A stretch of 64,000 nucleotides of DNA, from NCBI GenBank assembly GCA_035269015.1, contig DATFJU010000031.1, positions 1 to 64,000 on the forward strand, read 5' to 3'. Of this stretch, positions 57,129-64,000 are shown piece after piece (the stretch's first letter is position 1; each line of letters opens with the position of its first letter). A model generated the notes under the pieces. It was given only the letters and a program-made list of their open reading frames with translations. It was not told the origin of the DNA and did no database searches. The position numbers were made by a program, and so were the translations under genes. Origin of the DNA: JAIPJO01 sp035269015. GTDB lineage: Bacteria > Patescibacteriota > Patescibacteriia > Patescibacteriales > UBA12465.

Positions 57129-57232
57129 TTTGATAAAGAAAAAACATTACTTTATCAAACCATTTAGCAAAACAGATTGTCTCTGTTTATTAAATATAGG
57201 CTTATTATATATACTAAATATATACTTGTCAA
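57129..57232 (-). promoter_or_regulatory. infA promoter and leader hairpin
   Basis: Promoter TTGACA (complement of 57227-57232), 17-nt spacer, TATAAT (complement of 57204-57209). In the leader a perfect 10-bp inverted repeat TTTGATAAAG / CTTTATCAAA (57129-57138 and 57150-57159) ends 11 nt before the infA ATG, where it could control ribosome access. Confidence 0.7.
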
Positions 57233-57264
57233 GAGCCAAGCACTAAGGTGCTATAAATTAAATA

Positions 57265-59037
57265 TTATCCCTCTAATACAGCCTTTATTCTCCTAACCCC
57301 GGCACTACTACTTTCTTCTTTTTTAATCTTAAATTTACCTAATTTTCCAGTATTTTCAACATGTGGTCCTCCACAAATTTCTCTAGAAAAGTAATTATCA
57401 TTATCTCCTACTTGATAAACTTTAACACGTTCTCCATATTTAGATTCAAAAACTCCCATAGCATTTTTAGCTCTTGCTTCCTCTAAAGTCATTTCTTCAA
57501 AAGTAACTGGCAAGTCTTGAGCTATAATTTCATTTACTATTTCTTCCACTTCTTCTTTTTGTTCTGCTGTTAATTTTTCTAGATGAGAAAAATCAAAACG
57601 TAATCTTTCTGAAGTAATATTTGACCCTCGTTGCTCAACATGATCACCTAAAACTTTTCTAAGAGCTGCTAACAATAAATGAGCAGCTGTATGAAGCTTA
57701 GTCGTTTCTTCACCACTGTCAGCTAAACCACCCTGAAACTTCCCAGCTGAAGCTGTGCGAGAAAGTGCTTGATGTTTAGCCATAGCATCTTGAAAATCCT
57801 TATCAAAATCTGAAGCTAAGTTAAGATTTTTTTCTTTAGCTATTTCTTTAGTCATCTCTACTGGATAACCAAAGGTTTGAAAAATATTAAAAGCTTCTTC
57901 CCCGCTTATCTCATTTTTTATATTATCAATTTGCTTAGCTCCAGCTTCTAAAGTGCTTAAAAACTTCTTCTCTTCTTTATCAATCTCTATAATAATAAAA
58001 TCTTTATTCCTCTTTAACTCTTGATAAACATCTTGATAATTATCTATAACAATTTCAGCTAAATCTTTAAAGCTATAATCAACCTCACTATTTAGTTGCC
58101 TCATATACCTTAAAGCTCTTCTAATTAACTTTCTAAGTACATAACCTTGATCAGTATTAGATGGTGACACCGCTTTATCATCTCCTAAAATAAAAGTAGC
58201 CGCTCTAATATGATCAGCTATAATACGTATCTCTTTAGTTCTGTCTTCATATTTAGCGCCTGTTAAATCTTCTATTTTTTCCACTATAGGCCAAAGTAAT
58301 TCTGTTTTATAAACATCACTTAAATTATTAAGCACTGCTAAGGTTCTCCCAAGTCCCATCCCGGTGTCTACATTATGTTGGGATAATTTACTGTAGCCAT
58401 CACTATTCTTTTGATACTCCATAAAAACATTATTCCAAATCTCTATCCAACCCTCATCATCAGGATTAAACTTTAAAGGTGCTGGTTCTTCTTTAGACCA
58501 ATAGAAAATTTCTGTATCCGGTCCAGCTGGAGAATTTTCACCTGATAGTTCCCACCAATTTTCTTTCTTATCTAATTTGGCAACTCTATCTTCTTTTAAG
58601 CCTAAGTTAAGCCAAGCCTCATAAGACTCTTCATCAAAGGGAGCGTTCTCATCACCTTTAAAAACAGACACAGCAATCTTTTCTTTATCAAGTCCTAGCC
58701 ATTCTTTTGAAACTAGAAATTCATATGAATATTTTATTGCCTCTTCTTTAAAGTAATCGCCTAAAGACCAATTACCTAACATTTCAAAGAAAGTATTATG
58801 AGTATTATCACCAACCTCATCTATATCACCTGTACGAATACATTTTTGAATGTTTACCAATCTTTTTCCACTAGCATGACTTTGCCCCAGTAAATATGGA
58901 ACCAATGGGTGCATACCAGCAGTGGTAAAAAGTACTGTGGGATCATTTTCAGGTATAAGCGAAGCGCTACTTAACATACTATGATCTTTAGTTACAAAGA
59001 AGCTTAAATATTTATCTCTTAATTCTTTAGCTGTCAT
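57265..59037 (-). CDS. alaS: alanyl-tRNA synthetase, short form without C-Ala domain
   Basis: A 590-aa protein. The catalytic domain (LSSASLIPENDPTVLFTTAGMHPLVPYLLG, GRTLAVLNNLSD) and tRNA recognition helices are present, followed by the editing domain with its zinc ligands (HTAAH, ~455; CGGPHVENTG, ~560). The C-terminal DHHA1/C-Ala region of ~250 residues found in most AlaRS (~870 aa) is absent. Short AlaRS forms are common in CPR. It charges and proofreads tRNA-Ala. Confidence 0.95.
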   Translation of the reverse strand: MTAKELRDKYLSFFVTKDHSMLSSASLIPENDPTVLFTTAGMHPLVPYLLGQSHASGKRLVNIQKCIRTGDIDEVGDNTHNTFFEMLGNWSLGDYFKEEAIKYSYEFLVSKEWLGLDKEKIAVSVFKGDENAPFDEESYEAWLNLGLKEDRVAKLDKKENWWELSGENSPAGPDTEIFYWSKEEPAPLKFNPDDEGWIEIWNNVFMEYQKNSDGYSKLSQHNVDTGMGLGRTLAVLNNLSDVYKTELLWPIVEKIEDLTGAKYEDRTKEIRIIADHIRAATFILGDDKAVSPSNTDQGYVLRKLIRRALRYMRQLNSEVDYSFKDLAEIVIDNYQDVYQELKRNKDFIIIEIDKEEKKFLSTLEAGAKQIDNIKNEISGEEAFNIFQTFGYPVEMTKEIAKEKNLNLASDFDKDFQDAMAKHQALSRTASAGKFQGGLADSGEETTKLHTAAHLLLAALRKVLGDHVEQRGSNITSERLRFDFSHLEKLTAEQKEEVEEIVNEIIAQDLPVTFEEMTLEEARAKNAMGVFESKYGERVKVYQVGDNDNYFSREICGGPHVENTGKLGKFKIKKEESSSAGVRRIKAVLEG

Positions 59038-59088
59038 ATTTTAGTATATTTACTTTATTTAATTTATCTTTTTTATTTAATATTATAT

Positions 59089-60108
59089 TTAATATATATT
59101 AACTTCAGGTACAAGTTCAATATCAAATTTTTCTTTAACATCAGCTATAATAGTTTCAGCCAGCTTTTTAATATCTTTAGAACTAGCTCCCCCTAGATTT
59201 ATCAATATCAAAGCTTGTTTCCCCCAAACACCAGCCTTACCTAAAGATTTACCTTTCCAACCAACCTCTTCTATCAACCAGCCAGCCGGCACCTTAATCA
59301 AACCATTATCTAAATTATAATATTTAATATCTGGGTATTTAACTTTTAATTTTTCAAAATGCTCTTTTTCAATTTCAGGATTTTGGAAAAAAGAGCCTGA
59401 ATTACCCCACTTTTCTGGCTCTGGTAGTTTGCTTTTTCTAATTTCAATTATGGCTTTAGAAATGTCATTTGGTTTAAGATCATATATATCTTTTTTAATA
59501 ATATCACCTAAAGATCCATAATTTAATTGAGGTTTAGCTTCTAGTGATAGTTTCAAAGAAACAGAAGTGATAAAGACTTTGCTTTTCAATTGTTTCTTAA
59601 AAATACTACTACGATAGGCAAAATTACACTCATGTTTCTCAAATGTTTCAGTTTCTAAGCTATCAAAATTAATTGCTCTAAGACTATAAAAGACATCTTT
59701 TAATTCTACACCATAAGCTCCAATATTTTGCACAGGTGAGGCGCCAATAGTTCCTGGTATATAACTTAAGTTTTCTATACCCCAATATTCCCTGTCAACA
59801 CTATACTTAACTACGTCATCCCAGATTTCACCTGAACCAGTCTCAATGATAATATAATTATTATCTACTTTCTTTTCTCTGATTCCTTTAATATTATTTT
59901 TAATCACCAAACCTAAAAAATCTTCATCAGGTAGTAACATATTAGATCCTTGCCCAATGATGAGTATTTCTAAATCTTTATGCTTAGCCCAAGAAATAGC
60001 TTCTCGAGCTTCATGTTCATCACTTACCTCTACAAAATACTTCGCTAAGCCACCAATATTAAAAGTGGTATATAAAGATAAGACCTTATTTTCTTCAATA
60101 TTTAACAT
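59089..60108 (-). CDS. murB: UDP-N-acetylenolpyruvoylglucosamine reductase
   Basis: A 339-aa FAD enzyme, E. coli-like form. N-terminal NTFNIGG-like start (LSLYTTFNIGGLAKYFVEV), FAD motif ILIIGQGSNMLLPD, GIENLSYIPGTIGASPVQNIGAYGVEL, catalytic Ser in GNSGSFFQNPEI (~230). It makes UDP-MurNAc by NADPH reduction. It is the last gene of the peptidoglycan cluster, ~60 nt behind murC. Confidence 0.96.
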   Translation of the reverse strand: MLNIEENKVLSLYTTFNIGGLAKYFVEVSDEHEAREAISWAKHKDLEILIIGQGSNMLLPDEDFLGLVIKNNIKGIREKKVDNNYIIIETGSGEIWDDVVKYSVDREYWGIENLSYIPGTIGASPVQNIGAYGVELKDVFYSLRAINFDSLETETFEKHECNFAYRSSIFKKQLKSKVFITSVSLKLSLEAKPQLNYGSLGDIIKKDIYDLKPNDISKAIIEIRKSKLPEPEKWGNSGSFFQNPEIEKEHFEKLKVKYPDIKYYNLDNGLIKVPAGWLIEEVGWKGKSLGKAGVWGKQALILINLGGASSKDIKKLAETIIADVKEKFDIELVPEVNIY

Positions 60109-60167
60109 ATTTTTATATAATTATATTAGCAAGGGAAAATTAAGAAGTAAAGAATTATTACTACAAA

Positions 60168-61577
60168 TTAACCTTCTAAAAGTGACTCTGCTACTCTAAA
60201 AATATCACCAGCACCAAGGAGTAAAACAATATCTTTATCTTTATAATTTTTTCTTAAATAATTTTCTGTTGCTTTAAGGCCACCAGTGGCTTTTACATCC
60301 TGTTTAATGTTCTGTTTTTTATTATATTTTTTAATAGCTCTTTCTAAATCCTTACTACTTACCCCTCCCTGCTTCTCTCTAGCTGAACCATAGATATCAT
60401 TTATCAAGACTTCGTCAGCCTCACTAAAGCTAGTAACAAAATCATTAAATAAAGCTTTAGTCCTGGTATAAGTATGAGGATGGAAAACCACGCAGATATG
60501 CCTATCCTTATACTTTGCTCTCAGTCCGAAAATAGTACTTTTTATTTCAGTCGGATGATGTCCATAATCATCATAAATACTCATATTCTTATACTTCCCT
60601 AAAAATTCCATTCTTCTAGCTGTACCAGTAAAAGAAGATAAGCCTTCTTTTATTTCTTTAAAACTAAGCCCTAACTCTAAAGAGCTAGCCATTACCGCTA
60701 AAGCATTATAGACACCGTGTCTACCTAAAAGTTTAATCTCAATATTTCTAAGATTCTTTCTCTTTCCTTTTTTATTTATTTGTAAATCAAAACTTTGTTT
60801 TAATTTATTTTGTTTTAAATTATAAGCAAAGAAATCGGCACTGCTATCCTCTAAGGATATACTTATCTTCTTAGTTTTTACATTAATACTAAGTTTTTGA
60901 CACTTCTTGTCATCTAAATTATATACCAAAAATCCTTGCTTATTTATTTTTTTTACAAAATCACTAAAAACTTTAGTGTAAGCAGATTTAGTTTTAAAAA
61001 AATCAGGATGATCAAAATCAATATTTAAAAGTACAGTTGCAAAAGGATTAAAATATTTTAACTTATTTTGATACTCATCCACTTCAGCAATTAAGTAGTC
61101 ACTTTTACCTGCTAAACTAGATCCTTTTAATTGTGGTACCCGAGCCCCTATTAAAGCTTTAGGGTCTTTATTAGCTCTATAGAGCACATAACTAAGCCAG
61201 GCTGAAACCGTAGTTTTACCATGAGAACCTACCACCGCTACTCCCTTATAATCATTAAACACTAAACTCAAAGCCTCACCGTAACTTATCATCTTAACTC
61301 CCTTTCTCTTATTTAATTCTTTTAATTCAACATTGTTATCTTGATTATAAGCACTGGAATAAACAACTAAATCACAGTCTTCTTTTAAATTATTGACACT
61401 AAAACCTTGATGGACTTTAATCCCCTGCTTTTTCAAAACCTGATCGGTCATAAAAGTCTCTTTAGTATCAGAGCCACTAATATTATAACCCAACTGTGCT
61501 AAAAAACTAGCTAACATAGTCATGCCTACACCCTTAATGCCAACAAAGTACAATTTTTTAATATTTTTATTTAACAT
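60168..61577 (-). CDS. murC: UDP-N-acetylmuramate--L-alanine ligase
   Basis: A 469-aa protein from the ATG at 61577 (MLNKNIKKLYFVGIKGVGMTMLA); a GTG at 61607 would overlap murG further. Mur ligase motifs: ATP loop GSHGKTTVSAWL (~110), DFDHPDFF (~185), DDYGHHPTEI (~340) and HPHTYTR. It adds L-Ala to UDP-MurNAc. It overlaps murG by 11 nt, indicating translational coupling. Confidence 0.96.
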   Translation of the reverse strand: MLNKNIKKLYFVGIKGVGMTMLASFLAQLGYNISGSDTKETFMTDQVLKKQGIKVHQGFSVNNLKEDCDLVVYSSAYNQDNNVELKELNKRKGVKMISYGEALSLVFNDYKGVAVVGSHGKTTVSAWLSYVLYRANKDPKALIGARVPQLKGSSLAGKSDYLIAEVDEYQNKLKYFNPFATVLLNIDFDHPDFFKTKSAYTKVFSDFVKKINKQGFLVYNLDDKKCQKLSINVKTKKISISLEDSSADFFAYNLKQNKLKQSFDLQINKKGKRKNLRNIEIKLLGRHGVYNALAVMASSLELGLSFKEIKEGLSSFTGTARRMEFLGKYKNMSIYDDYGHHPTEIKSTIFGLRAKYKDRHICVVFHPHTYTRTKALFNDFVTSFSEADEVLINDIYGSAREKQGGVSSKDLERAIKKYNKKQNIKQDVKATGGLKATENYLRKNYKDKDIVLLLGAGDIFRVAESLLEG

Positions 61578-62646
61578 AATTATCAATAATATTAATGATT
61601 TTCTCACTAGCTTCCTTAGGTACTAACTTATATAAATTATTCTCATATTTCTCTCTAAGCTCATCATCTTCTAAGAGATCTAATATTTTCTTAGAAAACT
61701 CTTTAGGAATAATTCTGTCTTGCTCTAAAACAACACCAGCCTCATATTTTTTAATATAATCAGCATTGTCTTCTTGATGACTATTAGGCATAGGGATAAA
61801 AATAGTGGGTTTAGCTAAATATGATAATTCAGTAATCAGGCCTAACCCACAACGAGATATAACTAAATCTGATAAGTACAATACTTCAGCAATCTTTTTT
61901 GCTTCCAAAAAACTGTAACTATGATAATTATCATCTTTAATATTGCTAGGCTTTCTATTACCTAAAATATGAAGCACTTGAACTTTATCTTTTAAACTAT
62001 CATAACTTTTAAATATTAAATCATTAATACCTTGGGCACCAGTCCCTCCACCTAAAGCTAGTAATATAGGTAAGTTTGATTTTAAATTATATTTATTTAA
62101 CAAGTCCTCCCTATTTCTATTTATATTTTTAAACTCTTCTCTAACTGGATTACCAGTTAGCACGGCTTTAGATTTAAAATCAGCTACAGACTTAGAAAAA
62201 GTAACACTAACTTTTTTAGAAACTATAGCCATTATTTTATTAGCTAAACCAACCTTAATATCTTGTTGATGAGAAAAAACTGGGATGTTTAATAAGTAAG
62301 CACTATAAGCAACGGGCACGCTAACAAAACTACCAGCACTAAGCACCGCTTTAGGTCTAAGTATTAAAAGATATATAAAAGATTGAATAAAACCAACTAT
62401 TATATTTAAAATATCTAAAAAGTTTTTAAAGGAGAAATATCTACGCAACTTGCCACTAAAAATTGGATAATACTTTAAATTTTCTTTTTTTACCATTTCT
62501 CTCTCAATTCCAGACATGCTACCAAAAAAACCAATTTTCCAATCTGGATGCTTTTTTTGCAATTCTTTAATCACTGCCAAAAGCGGAGCCACTGAACCAC
62601 CAGTTCCCCCTCCAGAAAAAATAATTGTTTTGGGTTTAGTTTTCAT
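61567..62646 (-). CDS. murG: UDP-GlcNAc:lipid I N-acetylglucosaminyltransferase
   Basis: A 359-aa GT28 enzyme. N-terminal loop GGGTGGSVAPLLAVIKEL, second Gly-rich loop LLALGGGTGAQGINDLI, UDP-binding RCGLGLITELSYLAKPTIFIPMP. It converts lipid I to lipid II at the membrane surface. It starts 24 nt after the ftsW stop and overlaps murC. Confidence 0.96.
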   Translation of the reverse strand: MKTKPKTIIFSGGGTGGSVAPLLAVIKELQKKHPDWKIGFFGSMSGIEREMVKKENLKYYPIFSGKLRRYFSFKNFLDILNIIVGFIQSFIYLLILRPKAVLSAGSFVSVPVAYSAYLLNIPVFSHQQDIKVGLANKIMAIVSKKVSVTFSKSVADFKSKAVLTGNPVREEFKNINRNREDLLNKYNLKSNLPILLALGGGTGAQGINDLIFKSYDSLKDKVQVLHILGNRKPSNIKDDNYHSYSFLEAKKIAEVLYLSDLVISRCGLGLITELSYLAKPTIFIPMPNSHQEDNADYIKKYEAGVVLEQDRIIPKEFSKKILDLLEDDELREKYENNLYKLVPKEASEKIINIIDNYVK

Positions 62647-62670
62647 ATATAAATTAATCTAAAATTATAT

Positions 62671-63816
62671 TTAATTTTCAACTGTATATCTACTGATATT
62701 AACTAATATACCCATAGCAATCAAGCCTGCTAAGATGGCTGAGCCACCATGAGAAATAAAAGGTAGTGGCACTCCAGTCATAGGTATTAAATTTAACATA
62801 CCACCGATATTTAAAAAGGCTTGAAAAAATATCCAAGAAACTATACCTACTGCCAAAAGTCTACCAAACATATCTTTAGCTTTTAAAGCTATCAACCAAC
62901 CACGATAGAAAATATAAGTATACAATAATATTAAAGTGCTAGAAAAAATAAAACCAATTTCTTCTGATATAATTGGAAAAATTGCATCTCCACTCACCTC
63001 TGGTAAATAAGAATATTTTTGGCTACTCTCTCCTAATCCTTTACCCCAAAGACCACCTGAACCAACAGCAATTAATGACTGATTAATTTGATAGCAGTCA
63101 TCTTGAGTGTCAAAAGAAGGGTCTTTTAAACAAGCAAAACGTTCTTGTTGATAATCAGTGTAAGTAACCATAGAATAAACCCCCAAAAAAGCAATTAAAA
63201 CTAAAGCAACAATATGCTTTTTATTAGCTCCACCTACAAAATAAACTACCATTGAGCTAAGAGCAATAATAGACCAAGTACCCAGATCTGGTTGCATAAA
63301 CATCAAGATACTAATAAAGAAAAAGATGAACAAAAAAGGTATTAAACCTTGAGACATTGTTTTTATTGCTTTATGCCTAACTTGTAACCAGGCAGCTAAA
63401 TATATTAGAAAAGATATCTTCACAAATTCAGCTGGTTGCAAAGATTGTCCAAAAACTACAATCCAACTATTGGCAGTACCATGACCAGCAGATAAACCTG
63501 GAATAAAGACTAGAAATAATAGAAGTACAGAGGCTAATAAAAAATAAATAGCATTTCTTTTCCATACCTGATAATCTGTTTTGCTAATAATATAAAAAAA
63601 CATTAGACCAATACTTGTAGCTATAATTTGTCCTTGAATATAAGCATAGCTATTTCCAAATTTACTATAAGCCGAAAAAGCTGAAGTAGAAGCTAACATT
63701 ACCAGACCAAAAATAATTAAAATAAATAAGGCATAAATTAATTTTTTATCTGGCTCATGCTCATTTTTACCTTTTTTCTTATTAAATTTTTTCAAGACCT
63801 TTTTTATCAAACTCAT
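62671..63816 (-). CDS. ftsW: lipid II polymerase/flippase FtsW
   Basis: A 381-aa SEDS-family protein with ~10 helices. Signatures: GQSLQPAEFVKISFLIYLAAWL, MQPDLGTWSIIALSSMVVYFVGG, GSGGLWGKGLGESSQKYSYLPEVSGDAIFPIISEEIGF, PMTGVPLPFISHGGSAILAGLIAMGIL. It polymerises septal peptidoglycan. It lies 17 nt behind mraY. Confidence 0.95.
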   Translation of the reverse strand: MSLIKKVLKKFNKKKGKNEHEPDKKLIYALFILIIFGLVMLASTSAFSAYSKFGNSYAYIQGQIIATSIGLMFFYIISKTDYQVWKRNAIYFLLASVLLLFLVFIPGLSAGHGTANSWIVVFGQSLQPAEFVKISFLIYLAAWLQVRHKAIKTMSQGLIPFLFIFFFISILMFMQPDLGTWSIIALSSMVVYFVGGANKKHIVALVLIAFLGVYSMVTYTDYQQERFACLKDPSFDTQDDCYQINQSLIAVGSGGLWGKGLGESSQKYSYLPEVSGDAIFPIISEEIGFIFSSTLILLYTYIFYRGWLIALKAKDMFGRLLAVGIVSWIFFQAFLNIGGMLNLIPMTGVPLPFISHGGSAILAGLIAMGILVNISRYTVEN

Positions 63817-63833
63817 GTTATATTATTACCCTT

Positions 63834-64000
63834 TTATAACCCTCTATCCAATAAAAATAAAATAATACCAATAGCCGCTGTAATAGCTGATATAACCCAA
63901 AAACGCATAACAATTTTAGGTTCTGACCAACCTATAGCTTGAAAATGATGATGAATTGGTGTGGAATAAAATAATTTCTTTTTTCTAATTTTCTTATGAA
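63834..64000 (-). CDS. mraY: phospho-N-acetylmuramoyl-pentapeptide transferase, C-terminal part (cut by window edge)
   Basis: The last 55 codons are visible: KLFYSTPIHHHFQAIGWSEPKIVMRFW, a terminal membrane helix (VISAITAAIGIILFLL) and a TAA at 63834-63836. The HHH motif and the GWSE-KIV-RFW phrase are diagnostic for MraY, which transfers phospho-MurNAc-pentapeptide to undecaprenyl phosphate. The 5' part lies beyond the right edge of the window. Confidence 0.93.
   Translation of the reverse strand, partial: HKKIRKKKLFYSTPIHHHFQAIGWSEPKIVMRFWVISAITAAIGIILFLLDRGL

Overview
The window looks like one chromosomal stretch of an AT-rich, reduced bacterium of the Candidate Phyla Radiation (Patescibacteria, probably a Parcubacteria-type lineage). 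The evidence is the r-protein operon with S5 followed directly by L15 (no rpmD/L30, a CPR hallmark), an AlaRS without its C-terminal domain, RpoA without an alpha-CTD, charged low-complexity tails on many ribosomal proteins, a ComEC without a nuclease domain, and many short CPR-type hypotheticals. Promoters are of sigma70 type (TTGACA, 16-18 nt, TATAAT), Shine-Dalgarno sites are rare, and UGA is a normal stop (an RF2 gene is present).

Region 1 (1-8.9 kb) is accessory DNA: a nucleotidyltransferase-like gene with a small partner, two decayed genes (a nucleoside-deoxyribosyltransferase-like protein and a bacteriohemerythrin), small ORFs, and a striking minus-strand locus at 2.9-7.4 kb. That locus encodes a compact secretin lipoprotein, a single-pass protein with extracytoplasmic beta domains, a secreted protein of unknown family and, behind its own promoter, a secreted fibre- or adhesin-like protein. 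A secretin without any type II/IV machinery in a CPR-like genome is the most unusual content of the window.

Region 2 (8.9-17.6 kb) is bracketed by a 24-nt direct repeat identical to the 3' end of tRNA-Asn. The left copy still carries a tRNA-type terminator and the right copy is part of the intact tRNA-Asn, which is the pattern left by tRNA-targeted island integration, although no integrase is visible. It holds a Nudix hydrolase and alpha/beta hydrolase pair, a third decayed tRNA-Asn copy, a DDE insertion sequence, an ASCH-like/shikimate dehydrogenase fusion behind a promoter with a CsoR-like palindrome, and an anaerobe-type cofactor cluster: two MinD-like ATPases with ferredoxin domains, a KaiC/RecA-like protein with an altered Walker A, and two NifX/NafY-like proteins.

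Region 3 (17.7-31.8 kb) is housekeeping, all on the minus strand: rpoD, dnaG, a GtrA protein, a D,D-carboxypeptidase, scpB/scpA, a YbaK-like deacylase with a histone-like tail, asnS, aspS, recO, ruvX, map and a Na+/Ca2+ exchanger. Region 4 (31.8-47.9 kb) is the fused str-S10-spc r-protein array from rpsL to secY, including fusA and tuf. Region 5 (48-52.9 kb) holds a site-2-type protease, rpmB (the only plus-strand gene of the housekeeping half), comEC, prfB and a zeta-like kinase/toxin with a small overlapping partner. Region 6 (52.9-57.2 kb) is the alpha operon (infA-rpmJ-rpsM-rpsK-rpsD-rpoA-rplQ-rplM-rpsI). Region 7 (57.2-64 kb) holds alaS and a peptidoglycan/division cluster (mraY-ftsW-murG-murC-murB), with mraY cut by the window edge.

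All family assignments were made by reading motifs by eye; no database search was run.
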